Shown here: positions 1 through 9,707 of the stretch, piece after piece
Layout of the letters: every line of letters starts with the position of its first letter
Numbering within the stretch: position 1 is the stretch's first letter
Source of the DNA: Halomonas sp. PR-M31
GTDB lineage: Bacteria; Pseudomonadota; Gammaproteobacteria; Pseudomonadales; Halomonadaceae
Direction of reading: 5' to 3'
NCBI RefSeq assembly: GCF_001039575.1
Contig: NZ_JIBT01000021.1
Span: 1-39,722 of the forward strand
DNA: 39,722 nucleotides
Notes under the pieces: model-generated
Seen by the model: only the letters and a program-made list of their open reading frames with translations
Databases searched by the model: none
What the model was told of the DNA's origin: nothing
Translations under genes and position numbers: made by a program

Positions 1-475
1 AAAGCTGCTCAATCAGTGTAGCTAACCAGGCATCGCTACCCTCAAGGGCAAACAATGGCCCCAGGCGTACGATCAAATGCTCCGGCAAATCCGCTCGAAT
101 ACGATTGCCGGTGACAATCAACCGACGCAGACTCTCATCCCGTGGATGAGGAATTACATGCTCATCAATGGGTAGCTCGGCACCATCTTCATAAAGCTCA
201 TCCGAGACACACCACACCAAGGGAACACCGGCATGGCGACATAGTGCCAGACAGTGCTCCACGGCTTCAGCATGAGATTCCACCAACGCCGGCGTTGCAT
301 CACTGGGAGATGCCAAGGGCGGAATGATCAAGGCATCCGGGGCTACTTCTTCAAGCTGATCAGCGCTGAGCGTCAACGCCCGCGCAATTACTAGCTCAGT
401 ATCATTGCGTCGATTGGCTTGACGCGTAAATGCCAGACTCAAACAATGCCCTGCATCAAGAATCAACAGCTTCAC
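1..475 (-). CDS. Truncated protein, possibly RmlD-like sugar-nucleotide-binding protein (C-terminus off the left edge)
   Basis: An open frame of 158 codons runs from a GTG at 475 down to the left edge without a stop, so only the N-terminal part is present. The GTG is preceded by a good ribosome-binding site (GGAGAAGGAAG, about 4 bases away), which decides the start. The protein opens with a hydrophobic beta-strand and a glycine turn (KLLILDAGH), followed by alternating strands and helices such as DALIIPP and VPLVWCVSD, which suggests a Rossmann-like fold. I recall similar proteins annotated as RmlD-type sugar-nucleotide-binding or dTDP-4-dehydrorhamnose-reductase-like proteins, but the classic GxxGxxG motif is not obvious and the C-terminal half is missing. 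The function is therefore tentative. It is divergent from mpg. Confidence 0.6.
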   Translation of the reverse strand, partial: MKLLILDAGHCLSLAFTRQANRRNDTELVIARALTLSADQLEEVAPDALIIPPLASPSDATPALVESHAEAVEHCLALCRHAGVPLVWCVSDELYEDGAELPIDEHVIPHPRDESLRRLIVTGNRIRADLPEHLIVRLGPLFALEGSDAWLATLIEQL

Positions 476-533
476 GGCGCTTCCTTCTCCAAGAATGCAG
501 GCCCAATATCATGATGATAGGGATCCTTTGGCA

Positions 534-1130
534 ATGATCAACGATGGACCGTTAACCTCGAGCTTCTATGCGCGTCCGTCCTTAGAAGTCGCTCGGGATC
601 TTCTAGGACGCTATCTTGTACACCTGCAAGATGATGAGTACATGGTAGGGCGTATTATCGAAACCGAAGCCTACGGCGGGGCCGAGGACAGCGCCAGCCA
701 TGCGACTCGCGGCCTTACGCCTCGCAATGCGCCCATGTTTGGCCCACCAGGGCGTGCCTATGTCTACCTGATATATGGTATCCACGATATGTTCAATCTG
801 GTTACCGGATCATCAGGACAAGCAGGCGCCGTTTTGTTGAGAGCTATCGTTCCAGTCAAGGGCGAGGCCTTCATGATTGCTCGCCGCGGTGGCAAAAATG
901 ACCGTAATCTAGCGAATGGCCCTGGAAAACTTACCCAGGCAATGGGTATCACGGTGACGAAATTCAACCGCCATGATGTGTGTTTGGGAGAACGTCTGTG
1001 GCTGACTCAGGGAGCACCCGTTGATGATCGTGACGTGACAGCCGGTCCCCGAGTCGGTATTGACTACGCCGAACTCAAGGACCGGGAAGCTCCCTGGCGC
1101 TTGCTCTATCAACCAAACTCAACGAAATGA
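534..1130 (+). CDS. mpg: 3-methyladenine DNA glycosylase (AAG/MPG family)
   Basis: Monofunctional base-excision-repair glycosylase that removes alkylated purines such as 3-methyladenine and hypoxanthine. Family signatures are clear: FYARPSLEVARDLLG near the N-terminus, then IIETEAYGGAEDSASHA containing the catalytic glutamate, GLTPRNAPMFGPPGRAYVYL, the YGIHDMFN segment, and GPGKLTQAMGI in the C-terminal half. From ATG 534 the product is 198 residues, normal for bacterial AAG proteins. I chose 534 because the family usually begins about ten residues before the FYxRP motif and an AGGGAT sequence lies upstream; an in-frame ATG at 495 would add 13 residues but has no clear ribosome-binding site. 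A weak -10-like TATCAT at 507-512 would fit the shorter form. It converges on ssb with an 18-base gap and no terminator. Confidence 0.93.
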   Translation: MINDGPLTSSFYARPSLEVARDLLGRYLVHLQDDEYMVGRIIETEAYGGAEDSASHATRGLTPRNAPMFGPPGRAYVYLIYGIHDMFNLVTGSSGQAGAVLLRAIVPVKGEAFMIARRGGKNDRNLANGPGKLTQAMGITVTKFNRHDVCLGERLWLTQGAPVDDRDVTAGPRVGIDYAELKDREAPWRLLYQPNSTK

Positions 1131-1148
1131 AGTATTTCGACATCGATT

Positions 1149-1709
1149 CTAGAACGGAATTTCGTCATCGAAATCATCGAAGCTGCCAGGATTGGGCGCA
1201 CCGTAGTTATTCCCCTGCTGTCCGGCATTCCCTTGGCCACCCTGAGCGGGAGGCTGTTGCGCGGGGCGTGGGCTCTGACTTCCTTGGCCGCCACCCTGCT
1301 GGCCATAGCTATTCTGCTGGGCACCATAATTACTCTGCGACGGCTGAGCGTATTCGCCACCGCTCTGAGCGCCTCGAGAATCGAGCATCTGCATGTCGTT
1401 GCCAACGATCTCAGTACTGTAGCGATCCTGACCGTCCTGGCCTTGCCATTTACGGGTTTGCAGACGCCCTTCGATGTAGATGCGCGACCCTTTCTTGACA
1501 TACTGCTGGGCGATCTCCGCCAACTTGTTGAACAGTACGACGCTATGCCACTCGGTTCGCTCTTGACGCTGGCCGCTTTGCTTGTCGGTCCAGCTATCGG
1601 TAGTGGCAATACGCAGATTGGCGACCGGATTGCCGGAAGGCAAAAACCGCACGTCCGGATCCTGCCCCAGATTGCCAATCAGGATGACCTTGTTTACGCC
1701 TCTAGCCAT
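1149..1709 (-). CDS. ssb: Single-stranded DNA-binding protein
   Basis: Homotetrameric SSB that coats single-stranded DNA in replication, recombination and repair and recruits partner proteins. The N-terminal OB fold spans about residues 1-110 (start [18 protein letters not shown], then [14 protein letters not shown], and [12 protein letters not shown]). A flexible Gln/Gly/Pro-rich linker follows at about 115-175, and the conserved acidic tip DDEIPF at the extreme C-terminus is the docking site for partner proteins. At 186 residues the length is typical. The start is supported by GGAAAGGTG upstream. It lies downstream of the yajR-like gene on the same strand with 195 bases between them; I see no confident promoter and no LexA-type box there. 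Confidence 0.97.
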   Translation of the reverse strand: MARGVNKVILIGNLGQDPDVRFLPSGNPVANLRIATTDSWTDKQSGQRQERTEWHSVVLFNKLAEIAQQYVKKGSRIYIEGRLQTRKWQGQDGQDRYSTEIVGNDMQMLDSRGAQSGGEYAQPSQSNYGAQQNSYGQQGGGQGSQSPRPAQQPPAQGGQGNAGQQGNNYGAPNPGSFDDFDDEIPF

Positions 1710-1904
1710 AGTTAATCACCTTTCCTTCTACAATCAATTAATTGGAAACCCAAGGCGCTCATCATTTCCGTTCGGCACAACAATGAGCGAGTCGATGGCT
1801 GTCAGGCAACCTAGAACGTTATGGGACGACAGTGTTGACGATTGCCAAATGATACACAAATGCCATAGGCGCCGCGCGTTGCGCATAGAGAAGTTGATTT
1901 AACG

Positions 1905-3290
1905 TCAGGCGCTCTTATGGTCCTGCCGAGTACCAATCACTTGAGCCAATGCTTGAGTATCGAGGCATTGGCGATCCACCTTGAGATAAGCAACACGCTC
2001 TTCGGGTACGACCAATACATCCTCGACACCGGCAACACCTGCAAAGCGGGCCATCAAGGTATCCAGGGCATCACCCTGATGCGTCGAGTCCAATGCCACC
2101 ACTTCGCTAGACAAATGACGAGGCGCTTGCATCTTCCAAATGATTGCCAGCCATACTAAAGCAAATCCAGCGGCCCCCAGAAATACTGCGTCGTAGCCAA
2201 AATGCTGGGATAGCGCACCGCCCAACACACCCCCCAAGAAAGCTCCCAGGAATTGGCTGGTGGAATATACCCCCATAGCGGTTCCCTTTGCGCCCGCCGG
2301 GGCCAATTTGCTAATCATCGAAGGCAACGTCGCCTCCATTAGATTGAAAGCGACGAAAAAGGCCCAGAGCAAGACGATCAACATCCAACGTTGATGACTT
2401 GCCTCCCCCAGCAGCAGCAATACCAGCACCATACTGGCCACTGCCCCAATAAAGATAACGCGCATGCGCCGGTACTTTTCGGCAATGATGACCAAAGGCA
2501 CCATGCCGACAAAAGCCAATGCCATTACTCCCAAATAGACCCAACCCTGCTGCGCAGGCTCGATACCAACATCAACCAGGCGAAACGGAACCGCCACGAA
2601 AGCTGCCATCAAGATCAGATGCAAGGCAAAGATCGAGAAATCAAGACGCAGCAAATCACTGCGCGTCAGCGTATCCCGCAGCTGACTACGATCCAGCCCA
2701 ACGTCCTTGTGACGCGCTCGTCGTGGGGCTGCCGGCACCAGCCGCCACAACACAAGCAGACTCAGCAAAGCCAGGCCCGCGGTAAACCAGAAGACGCCCG
2801 CGAGTCCGAAGGAGGCCGCGATCAGCGGACCAAGCACCATGGCTACCGCAAAGGCCACGCCAATCGACAGACCGATGGTGGCCATGGCTGCGGTACGAAT
2901 CTCTTCTCGGGTCTGATCGGCGAGCAAGGCCATGATAGCGCCAGCCACTGCACCGCTACCTTGCATACAACGCCCAGCAATGACGCCACCGATGGTTGTT
3001 GCTTCCGCAGCGACGATACTGCCCAGGGCGAACAGCACCAGACCACCGGCGATTACACCCTTGCGTCCGATACGATCGGACAGCAGTCCGAAGGGGATCT
3101 GCAATACAGCTTGGGTCAACCCATAGATACCCAGAGCCAAACCGACTAGCAGAGGCGTGGCGCCTGCAAGGTCGTCGGCATACAGCGCCAACACTGGTAG
3201 CACCATGAACAGCCCAAGCATGCGCGTGGAATAAAGACTGGCCAAGCCGACGATGGCTCGTCGCTCAGTGGAAAGTAAACGAATGGTCAT
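1905..3290 (-). CDS. yajR: YajR-like major facilitator superfamily transporter with C-terminal cytoplasmic domain
   Basis: Inner-membrane MFS transporter of 461 residues with about twelve predicted membrane helices spread over residues 10-385. Motif A of the family is visible in the loop after helix 2 (GLLSDRIGRKGV). Past the last helix there is a soluble tail of about 65 residues (roughly 395-461, including DALDTLMARFAGVAGVEDVL and VAYLKVDR). Such an extra ferredoxin-like/YAM domain is the hallmark of the E. coli YajR group. The substrate is not established for the family and cannot be inferred here. The gene is divergent from uvrA and upstream of ssb; I recall the same uvrA/MFS/ssb arrangement in Pseudomonas. 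No strong ribosome-binding site precedes the ATG, so the exact start is less certain. Confidence 0.85.
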   Translation of the reverse strand: MTIRLLSTERRAIVGLASLYSTRMLGLFMVLPVLALYADDLAGATPLLVGLALGIYGLTQAVLQIPFGLLSDRIGRKGVIAGGLVLFALGSIVAAEATTIGGVIAGRCMQGSGAVAGAIMALLADQTREEIRTAAMATIGLSIGVAFAVAMVLGPLIAASFGLAGVFWFTAGLALLSLLVLWRLVPAAPRRARHKDVGLDRSQLRDTLTRSDLLRLDFSIFALHLILMAAFVAVPFRLVDVGIEPAQQGWVYLGVMALAFVGMVPLVIIAEKYRRMRVIFIGAVASMVLVLLLLGEASHQRWMLIVLLWAFFVAFNLMEATLPSMISKLAPAGAKGTAMGVYSTSQFLGAFLGGVLGGALSQHFGYDAVFLGAAGFALVWLAIIWKMQAPRHLSSEVVALDSTHQGDALDTLMARFAGVAGVEDVLVVPEERVAYLKVDRQCLDTQALAQVIGTRQDHKSA

Positions 3291-3435
3291 GAAGTAGGTC
3301 GCACACTGAATGAAAAGCGGTTCGCCAGGCCGTGGTACAGGACGATGAACGTTTTAAGTACGGTAAAAAAGAAGCCCGGCAGCAGATCGAGTATTCTACC
3401 GATACCACCGCTATTAGGAAAAGTACGACATCGTT

Positions 3436-3463
3436 TTGCCGCATCATTAGGCAGGCGTATAAT
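3436..3463 (+). promoter_or_regulatory. Sigma-70 promoter of uvrA
   Basis: The -35 element TTGCCG (3436-3441) and a perfect -10 TATAAT (3458-3463) are separated by 16 bases, placing transcription start near 3470 and giving a short leader of about 20 bases before the uvrA ATG at 3490. No LexA box (CTG-N10-CAG) is visible in the 199-base yajR/uvrA gap, so SOS control of this gene is not supported here, unlike uvrA and ssb of E. coli. Confidence 0.8.
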
Positions 3464-3489
3464 CGAGCTTTTGCGCTGCCGAGGTGGTA

Positions 3490-6366
3490 ATGGACAAGAT
3501 TCAGGTCAGGGGTGCACGCACTCATAACCTCAAGAACATCGATGTCGAACTGCCGCGGGACAAGTTGATCGTGGTGACCGGGCTATCAGGCTCCGGCAAG
3601 TCATCTTTGGCTTTCGACACGCTTTACGCCGAAGGGCAACGCCGTTACGTCGAGTCGCTTTCCACCTATGCCCGCCAGTTTCTGTCGATGATGGAAAAGC
3701 CTGACATGGACCATATCGAAGGGCTGTCACCGGCGATTTCCATTGAGCAAAAATCTACGTCTCATAACCCGCGTTCCACTGTCGGTACGATTACCGAAAT
3801 CTACGACTATCTACGCTTGCTGTTCGCCCGGGCCGGCACGCCACGCTGCCCACAGCATGGTACCGATCTAGAAGCCCAGACTATCTCTCAGATGGTCGAC
3901 CAGGTCCTGAACCTGCCTGAAGGCAGCAAACTGATGCTCATGGCCCCTGTGGTCAAGGGTCGTAAAGGCGAGCATCTACAGCTGATCAGTGAGCTTCGCG
4001 CTCAAGGCTTCGTACGGGCCATGATCGATGGCCAGGTATTGGAACTTGACGATATCGCGCCCCTGGAAAAGAACAAGAAACATGATATCAGCGTCGTGGT
4101 GGATAGAATAAAGGTTCGAGAAGACTTGCAGCAGCGCTTGGCCGAATCCTTCGAGACCGCTCTTAACTTGGCCGATGGCATCGCTTTAGTACATTTCATG
4201 GACGATGAACAGGAGGACATCACTTTTTCGGCGCGGTTTGCCTGCCCGGTCTGCGGTTACTCCATCGCCGAGCTAGAGCCAAGGATGTTTTCCTTCAACA
4301 ACCCGGCTGGCGCCTGTCCGACCTGTGATGGCCTCGGCGTGCAACAGTTCTTCGATGCAGAGAAGCTGATCAGTCATCCCGAACTCTCCTTGGCTGAAGG
4401 GGCAATCAAAGGCTGGGATCGGCGCAGCGTTTACTACTTCAATCAGCTACAGGCACTGGCCAAGCATTATCGATTTAAATTGGAGACATCCTGGGCTGAG
4501 CTTGCGCGGCACGAGCGCGATATCGTGCTCAACGGCAGTGGCGATGATGTCGTTGCCTTCAGCTATGTCAATGATCGGGGACGCAAGGTTACCCGCGAAC
4601 ATCCCTTCGAAGGTGTGCTGCCCAATATGCAGCGGCGCTACCGCGAGACTGAGTCGAACATGGTGCGGGATGATCTTGCCAAGTATCTAGCCGTGCAGCC
4701 TTGCCCAACGTGCCAAGGTAGCCGGTTACGTAAGGAATCGCGTCATGTCTTCGTCGATGACTACACCCTGCCCCAAATGGTGCGCTTGCCGATTGGCGAA
4801 GCCTGGCAGTATTTCAAGACCTTGACGCTTCCCGGACGCAAAGGCGAGATTGCCCTCAAGATTGTCAATGAGATTCATGCACGCCTGGAATTTCTGGTTA
4901 ACGTCGGGCTTGATTATCTCAACCTGGAACGCAGCGCGGATACGCTTTCTGGCGGCGAGGCTCAGCGTATTCGCCTAGCAAGCCAGATCGGCGCGGGGCT
5001 GGTTGGCGTCATGTACATTCTGGATGAGCCTTCTATCGGCCTTCACCAACGCGACAATGACCGCCTGCTCAAAACCCTCGTTCATCTTCGCGACCTGGGC
5101 AACACGGTGATCGTGGTCGAGCATGACGAAGATGCCATTCGCGCTGCGGATCACGTACTAGATATCGGCCCCGGTGCTGGCGTACACGGCGGTCGTGTCG
5201 TGGCTCAGGGCACACCGGATGACATCGAAAGTAGTGAAGAGTCTCTTACCGGCCAGTATCTGGCCGGCTCACGGCGTATCGAGATTCCACCTTATCGAAT
5301 CCCGTGCAACCCGGAGAAAATGCTTCGCTTGAGTGGCGCCACCGGAAATAACCTGCAAGATGTTACCCTAGAGCTTCCTTTAGGTTTATTCGTTTGTGTA
5401 ACCGGGGTTTCAGGATCGGGGAAATCGACCTTGATCAACTCAACCCTGATGCCGATCGCCGCTTGCGAGCTAAACCGCGCCACCACCCTTACGCCAGCAC
5501 CCTACAAAAAGATTGAGGGTCTTGATCAGCTTGACAAGATTATCGATATCGACCAAAGCCCTATCGGTCGCACGCCGCGGTCCAATCCGGCTACCTACAC
5601 CGGTATCTTTACGCCCATTCGCGAACTGTTTGCCGGCACCCAGGAGGCGCGCTCCCGAGGTTACAAACCGGGCCGTTTTTCTTTCAATGTCAAAGGTGGA
5701 CGCTGCGAGGCTTGCCAGGGCGAGGGTATGATCAAGGTCGAGATGCACTTCCTGCCGGACATCTACGTTCCCTGCGATGTGTGCAAGGGCAAGCGGTACA
5801 ATCGTGAAACCCTCGAGGTCAACTACAAGGACAAAAATATCCACGAGGTGCTGGAGATGACCGTGGAAGAGGCCCTGGAATTCTTCAGCCCGGTCCCGGT
5901 AATCGCGCGCCGCCTGCAGACCCTGATCGATGTGGGACTGTCCTATGTACGTTTAGGCCAAAGTGCCACGACTCTTTCCGGCGGCGAAGCACAGCGGGTC
6001 AAGTTGGCTAGAGAGCTTGCCAAGCGCGATACCGGCCAGACCCTGTATATTCTCGACGAGCCAACGACTGGGCTCCATTTCGAGGATATTCGCCAGCTGT
6101 TGACGGTGCTTCATCGCCTACGCGATCACGGCAATACCATTGTGGTCATCGAGCACAATCTGGATGTCATAAAGACTGCGGACTGGGTGACGGACCTGGG
6201 GCCAGAAGGAGGCTCCGGCGGTGGACGCATTATTGCCGAAGGCACGCCGGAGCAGGTTGCCGATATGGAGATATCGCACACGGGTCGTTTTCTCAAGCCA
6301 CTGTTAGCGCACAAACCAGGCGGCAGCAAGTCACGGGCCAAGGACATTGCTGCCAGCAGCGCCTGA
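3490..6366 (+). CDS. uvrA: UvrABC excinuclease subunit A
   Basis: DNA-damage sensor of nucleotide excision repair; a dimeric ABC-type ATPase that loads UvrB at lesions. At 958 residues the length is normal. Two ABC modules are complete: first Walker [10 protein letters not shown] (31-39) and signature [12 protein letters not shown]; second Walker [10 protein letters not shown] (about 638-646) and signature [12 protein letters not shown], each with a DEP Walker B. Zinc-binding cysteine pairs lie at about 251-283 (CPVC ... CPTC) and 738-764 (CEAC ... CDVC). I chose ATG 3490 because it gives [16 protein letters not shown], matching E. coli UvrA, and has GAGGTGG just upstream; an in-frame GTG at 3484 lies inside that binding site. 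The gene converges on the ribosomal cluster. Confidence 0.98.
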   Translation: MDKIQVRGARTHNLKNIDVELPRDKLIVVTGLSGSGKSSLAFDTLYAEGQRRYVESLSTYARQFLSMMEKPDMDHIEGLSPAISIEQKSTSHNPRSTVGTITEIYDYLRLLFARAGTPRCPQHGTDLEAQTISQMVDQVLNLPEGSKLMLMAPVVKGRKGEHLQLISELRAQGFVRAMIDGQVLELDDIAPLEKNKKHDISVVVDRIKVREDLQQRLAESFETALNLADGIALVHFMDDEQEDITFSARFACPVCGYSIAELEPRMFSFNNPAGACPTCDGLGVQQFFDAEKLISHPELSLAEGAIKGWDRRSVYYFNQLQALAKHYRFKLETSWAELARHERDIVLNGSGDDVVAFSYVNDRGRKVTREHPFEGVLPNMQRRYRETESNMVRDDLAKYLAVQPCPTCQGSRLRKESRHVFVDDYTLPQMVRLPIGEAWQYFKTLTLPGRKGEIALKIVNEIHARLEFLVNVGLDYLNLERSADTLSGGEAQRIRLASQIGAGLVGVMYILDEPSIGLHQRDNDRLLKTLVHLRDLGNTVIVVEHDEDAIRAADHVLDIGPGAGVHGGRVVAQGTPDDIESSEESLTGQYLAGSRRIEIPPYRIPCNPEKMLRLSGATGNNLQDVTLELPLGLFVCVTGVSGSGKSTLINSTLMPIAACELNRATTLTPAPYKKIEGLDQLDKIIDIDQSPIGRTPRSNPATYTGIFTPIRELFAGTQEARSRGYKPGRFSFNVKGGRCEACQGEGMIKVEMHFLPDIYVPCDVCKGKRYNRETLEVNYKDKNIHEVLEMTVEEALEFFSPVPVIARRLQTLIDVGLSYVRLGQSATTLSGGEAQRVKLARELAKRDTGQTLYILDEPTTGLHFEDIRQLLTVLHRLRDHGNTIVVIEHNLDVIKTADWVTDLGPEGGSGGGRIIAEGTPEQVADMEISHTGRFLKPLLAHKPGGSKSRAKDIAASSA

Positions 6367-6437
6367 TACCTTTTCTTGTCATAAATCCGGCCCTATCTTT
6401 GGCCGGTTCAAGGCGCTCTCGAATCAATGCATCACAA

Positions 6438-6463
6438 AAAACCGGTCCAAAAGGACCGGTTTT
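6438..6463. terminator. Bidirectional intrinsic terminator between uvrA and rplQ
   Basis: A perfect 11-base inverted repeat (AAAACCGGTCC at 6438-6448 and its complement at 6453-6463) closes a four-base AAAA loop. Read on the minus strand the stem is followed by six T (complement of 6436-6441), a good stop for the rplQ transcript; read on the plus strand only four T follow, still usable for uvrA. A weaker GGCC-type inverted repeat lies at 6387-6406, closer to the uvrA stop. Confidence 0.85.
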
Positions 6464-6502
6464 GATACGACGATGTCACCCAGCACCAAAGGTGCGAAAA
6501 GA

Positions 6503-6889
6503 CTACTCTTCGCCGGCTGCCTCATCGGCAACGGAACGATCGACCAGCTCAACAAACGCCATGGGTGCATTGTCTCCAGCACGAAAACCGCACTTGAGAA
6601 TACGCACGTAGCCACCAGGGCGATCAACATAGCGTGGGCCTAGCTCATTAAATAGCTTACCCACGGCTTCCTTGGAGAGCGTACGGCTGAACGCTAAACG
6701 TCGATTGGCGACGCTGTCTTGCTTGGACAAGGTGATCAGCGGCTCGATATGACGACGCAGCTCCTTGGCCTTAGGCAGAGTCGTCTTGATGACCTCGTGC
6801 TCGACCAGTGAAACGCACATGTTCTTGAACATTGCCTGGCGGTGCGAGCTGGTACGATTCAGATGACGACCACTCTTACGATGACGCAT
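6503..6889 (-). CDS. rplQ: 50S ribosomal protein L17
   Basis: Large-subunit protein located near the polypeptide exit tunnel. The 128-residue product opens with [17 protein letters not shown], the diagnostic L17 N-terminus, and contains [17 protein letters not shown]. Length matches gammaproteobacterial L17. It is the last gene of the alpha group, 39 bases after rpoA, and is followed by the terminator at 6438-6463. Confidence 0.98.
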   Translation of the reverse strand: MRHRKSGRHLNRTSSHRQAMFKNMCVSLVEHEVIKTTLPKAKELRRHIEPLITLSKQDSVANRRLAFSRTLSKEAVGKLFNELGPRYVDRPGGYVRILKCGFRAGDNAPMAFVELVDRSVADEAAGEE

Positions 6890-6928
6890 GGTTGTAATTC
6901 CTTACCAAACGGGGACTAGAGTCGGCGC

Positions 6929-7927
6929 TCACGCGGAAGCCTTGTCGTCCTTCAAGCTAGAAGGCGGCCAGTTCTCCAGCCGCATGCCAAGTGACAAACC
7001 ACGAGCTGCCAACACATCCTTGATTTCATTCAGGGACTTCTTGCCGAGATTAGGTGTCTTCAACAGCTCTACCTCGGTACGCTGAATCAGATCGCCGATG
7101 TAATAGATGTTCTCGGCCTTCAGACAGTTGGCACTGCGAACCGTCAGCTCGAGGTCATCTACAGGACGCAACAGAATGGGATCAACATGATCCTCTTCTA
7201 TTTCGCTTTCCTGCTCCTTATCGACTTCCAGATCGACGAACGCTCCCAATTGCTCTTGAAGAATGGTGGCGCTACGCCGAATCGCTTCTTCGGGATCAAG
7301 AGTACCATCGGTCTCGAGATCGATGATCAACTTGTCGAGATCGGTACGCTGCTCGACACGTGCAGCTTCAACTGAATAGGAGACACGACGCACCGGGCTA
7401 AATGTTGCATCCAACTGCAAACGACCAATGGTGCGAGCCTCGTCATCAGCTTCTGCGCGCACATCCGCAGGCTCGTAACCACGACCCCGTGCAATCCTGA
7501 GCTGCATCTTCAGCTCTGCACCCTCATTGATATGAGCGATTACATGATCAGGATTAACAATATCCACGTCGTGGTCGGTGGCAATGTCGCCAGCCGTTAC
7601 AATGCCGGGCCCCTGCTTGTTCAATGACAGGGTGGCCTCATCACGACTATGCATTTTGACCGACACATCCTTGAGATTCAGAAGCATCTCGATGACGTCT
7701 TCCTGAACACCTTCGATCGCGCTATATTCGTGATCGACACCTGCAATTTCAACTTCCACCACGGCACACCCGGGCATGGAAGACAGCAAAATGCGACGCA
7801 GGGCGTTACCCAGAGTATGTCCAAAACCACGCTCGAAGGGTTCGAGCACGATTTTTGCATGGTGTGCACTAATTTCTTCGACCTTGATATCACGAGGACG
7901 AAGAAATTCTGTTACTGAACGCTGCAT
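6929..7927 (-). CDS. rpoA: DNA-directed RNA polymerase subunit alpha
   Basis: Alpha subunit; its dimer scaffolds assembly of beta and beta-prime, and its C-terminal domain contacts UP elements and activators. The 332-residue protein has an N-terminal assembly domain (about 1-235, with [20 protein letters not shown]), an acidic linker rich in Glu/Asp (about 236-250), and a C-terminal domain with [12 protein letters not shown], whose arginine corresponds to the DNA-binding R265 of E. coli, then [19 protein letters not shown]. It sits between rpsD and rplQ, separated from rpsD by 95 bases that contain a strong hairpin. Confidence 0.99.
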   Translation of the reverse strand: MQRSVTEFLRPRDIKVEEISAHHAKIVLEPFERGFGHTLGNALRRILLSSMPGCAVVEVEIAGVDHEYSAIEGVQEDVIEMLLNLKDVSVKMHSRDEATLSLNKQGPGIVTAGDIATDHDVDIVNPDHVIAHINEGAELKMQLRIARGRGYEPADVRAEADDEARTIGRLQLDATFSPVRRVSYSVEAARVEQRTDLDKLIIDLETDGTLDPEEAIRRSATILQEQLGAFVDLEVDKEQESEIEEDHVDPILLRPVDDLELTVRSANCLKAENIYYIGDLIQRTEVELLKTPNLGKKSLNEIKDVLAARGLSLGMRLENWPPSSLKDDKASA

Positions 7928-7970
7928 ATGAACACCTTTCAGGCTGCCAAACGGATACTTGGTACTCGGT

Positions 7971-8002
7971 GGCCGAACCCGATAAAAGCTTAGGGTTCGG
8001 CC
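7971..8002. other. Hairpin between rpsD and rpoA
   Basis: A perfect 10-base inverted repeat (GGCCGAACCC at 7971-7980, complement at 7993-8002) encloses a 12-base loop. On the transcribed minus strand no T-run follows directly, so it is more likely an mRNA-stability, processing or attenuation element than a full terminator. It lies 20 bases past the rpsD stop and 43 bases before the rpoA start, where uncoupling of polymerase subunit and ribosomal protein expression would be expected. Confidence 0.55.
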
Positions 8003-8022
8003 TCAAACATAAACAAATGAGT

Positions 8023-8643
8023 TTACTTCGAGTACAGCTCGACGATCAGATTTTCGTTGATGTCGGCAGACAAGTCGCCGCGTTCCGGGACAGCCTTGAA
8101 AGTGCCTTCCATCTTCTTGGAATCGACATCGATCCAGGTCACGTCACCACGCTGGCCAGCCAGCTGCAGAGCATGCTGAATGCGCGCCTGATTCTTCGAT
8201 TTTTCACGAACTGCCACGACATCGCCGGGCTTGACCTGATAGGACGCAATGTTTACTCGCTTACCGTTCACAGTGATCGCCTTATGGCTGACCAGCTGGC
8301 GAGCTTCTGAACGAGTCGAACCAAAGCCCATGCGATAAACGACGTTGTCCAGTCGGGATTCGAGCAACTGAAGCAACAGCTCACCGGTCGCCCCCTTCAA
8401 GCGGGCGGCTTCCTTGTAGTAGTTGCGAAACTGTTTCTCGAGTACGCCATAAATACGACGTACTTTCTGCTTCTCGCGAAGCTGCAAGCCGTAGTCGGAA
8501 AGACGCTGACGGCGCTGGCCGTGCACACCCGGAATCTGTTCGGATTTGCACTTTTTCTCGAAGGGAGTAACACCACTCTTTAAAAAGAGATCGGTACCCT
8601 CGCGACGAGACAATTTGCACTTCGGTCCAATATAACGTGCCAT
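8023..8643 (-). CDS. rpsD: 30S ribosomal protein S4
   Basis: Primary 16S rRNA-binding protein that nucleates the 5' domain of the small subunit; in E. coli it is also the translational repressor of the alpha operon. The 206-residue protein begins [20 protein letters not shown] and has the S4 RNA-binding fold at about 96-156 ([21 protein letters not shown]). It has only scattered cysteines (residues 9 and 32) and therefore lacks the four-cysteine zinc site of some bacterial S4 proteins. It lies 12 bases after rpsK. Its likely target is the pseudoknot before rpsM. Confidence 0.99.
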   Translation of the reverse strand: MARYIGPKCKLSRREGTDLFLKSGVTPFEKKCKSEQIPGVHGQRRQRLSDYGLQLREKQKVRRIYGVLEKQFRNYYKEAARLKGATGELLLQLLESRLDNVVYRMGFGSTRSEARQLVSHKAITVNGKRVNIASYQVKPGDVVAVREKSKNQARIQHALQLAGQRGDVTWIDVDSKKMEGTFKAVPERGDLSADINENLIVELYSK

Positions 8644-8655
8644 GAGTCTCTCTCC

Positions 8656-9042
8656 TTAAACGCGGCGTTTCTTCGGCGGACGACAGCCGTTATGGGGAAC
8701 GGGCGTCGCGTCGGTGATGCTTTGCACGCGGAAGCCGGCGGCATTTAATGCCCGCACGGCAGACTCACGGCCAGGACCAGGGCCCTTGACCAGTACGTCG
8801 ACGTTTTTCACACCATACTCGGCTGCAGCAGTCGCTGCACGCTCGCTTGCTACTTGAGCAGCGAACGGGGTGCTCTTACGAGAACCACGAAAACCCGAAC
8901 CACCGGAAGTTGCCCACGAAAGAGCATTCCCTTGGCGGTCTGTGATCGTCACGATCGTGTTGTTAAAAGAGGCATGGATATGCGCAATCGCATCCACGAC
9001 CTGCTTTTTAACCTTCTTGCGGTTACTGCGCGGGTTAGCCAT
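8656..9042 (-). CDS. rpsK: 30S ribosomal protein S11
   Basis: Platform protein of the small subunit that contacts S18/S21 and mRNA near the E site. The 128-residue product shows the family core [20 protein letters not shown], then [16 protein letters not shown], and ends [13 protein letters not shown], the standard S11 C-terminus. It is 39 bases downstream of rpsM in the alpha group. Confidence 0.99.
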   Translation of the reverse strand: MANPRSNRKKVKKQVVDAIAHIHASFNNTIVTITDRQGNALSWATSGGSGFRGSRKSTPFAAQVASERAATAAAEYGVKNVDVLVKGPGPGRESAVRALNAAGFRVQSITDATPVPHNGCRPPKKRRV

Positions 9043-9081
9043 GTTGATGTTTCTTCCTGTCTAAACGCCAGAACATGCGTA

Positions 9082-9438
9082 TTATTTGCGAATCGGCTTA
9101 CGCGGACCTTTACGGGTACGCGCATTGGTCTTGGTGCGCTGTCCACGCAACGGAAGACCACGGCGATGACGCAGACCACGATAGCAACCCAGATCCATGA
9201 GACGCTTGATATTCAGCGTGACATCACGGCGAAGGTCGCCTTCAACGGTATATTTGCCAACTTCAGACCGTAGAGTATCCAGCTCTTCAGCGGATAGCTC
9301 CTGGATCTTGCTAGTCGGCGCAATGCCGGCTGCGGCACAAACTGCCTGTGCACGCGTACGGCCAATCCCGAAGATATAGGTCAGCGAGATCGCCGCATGC
9401 TTGTTGTCCGGGATATTGACGCCTGCAATACGGGCCAT
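9082..9438 (-). CDS. rpsM: 30S ribosomal protein S13
   Basis: Head protein of the small subunit that forms intersubunit bridges and contacts the P-site tRNA through its C-terminal tail. From ATG 9438 the product is 118 residues beginning [15 protein letters not shown], the canonical start, with [20 protein letters not shown] near the end. The frame is open 26 codons further upstream, but those residues are unrelated to S13 and the ATG has GGAG at the right distance (complement of 9446-9449). First gene of the alpha group; preceded by a structured 124-base leader. Confidence 0.98.
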   Translation of the reverse strand: MARIAGVNIPDNKHAAISLTYIFGIGRTRAQAVCAAAGIAPTSKIQELSAEELDTLRSEVGKYTVEGDLRRDVTLNIKRLMDLGCYRGLRHRRGLPLRGQRTKTNARTRKGPRKPIRK

Positions 9439-9442
9439 CAGC

Positions 9443-9534
9443 TTACTCCGAAATTTGAGCGGCTTGCTCGGTTTATCGTCCACAAAAGGCGCAATAGCAT
9501 ACCCTTTCGCCCACAAAAGAGCAACAGGGTATGC
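9443..9534 (-). promoter_or_regulatory. Candidate S4-responsive alpha-operon pseudoknot leader
   Basis: On the transcribed strand the rpmJ-rpsM gap holds a perfect 9-base hairpin (complement of 9497-9505 and 9526-9534) with a loop of about 20 bases. Six loop bases, UUGCUC (complement of 9519-9524), can pair with GAGCAA (complement of 9464-9469) about 26 bases before the rpsM ATG, forming a pseudoknot. The same GAGC can instead pair with a nearby GCUC into a small local hairpin, giving two exclusive folds. In E. coli, S4 represses rpsM through a nested pseudoknot at the same place, so this is probably the local equivalent. Structure was worked out by eye only. Confidence 0.6.
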
Positions 9535-9562
9535 CTACACCCACCTTCATCAAGCGCTGGGA

Positions 9563-9676
9563 TTAACCCTGGCGCTGTTTGTGCCGCGGCTCGATGCAAA
9601 TGACGCGAACTGCGCCATTACGCCGAATGATCTTACAATTGCGACACATTTTCTTGACAGAAGCTCGAACCTTCAT
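9563..9676 (-). CDS. rpmJ: 50S ribosomal protein L36
   Basis: A 37-residue protein beginning [19 protein letters not shown] and ending PRHKQRQG, the complete L36. The zinc-ribbon ligands are intact (C11, C14, C27, H32), so this is the zinc-containing form rather than the cysteine-free paralogue induced on zinc starvation. The ATG at 9676 is preceded by GGAGAG. It follows secY by 31 bases as the last gene of the spc group, the same position as in E. coli. Confidence 0.97.
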   Translation of the reverse strand: MKVRASVKKMCRNCKIIRRNGAVRVICIEPRHKQRQG

Positions 9677-9707
9677 CGTTCTCTCCATTACACGGTGGCG
9701 TACGCTT

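Noticed and set aside
142..327. Plus-strand frame of 61 codons near the left edge
   Set aside because: It lies inside the minus-strand partial gene, which has a good start and ribosome-binding site.
1710..1904. Separate promoter for ssb
   Set aside because: TATCAT- and CATAAC-like hexamers occur but none has a -35 element at proper spacing, so no call was made.
2391..3149. Plus-strand frame of 252 codons inside the yajR-like gene
   Set aside because: Antisense shadow rich in Gln, His and Thr, typical of the reverse reading of a membrane protein.
3291..3489. LexA-controlled SOS operator between yajR and uvrA
   Set aside because: No CTG-N10-CAG match of acceptable quality on either strand; only the sigma-70 promoter is supported.
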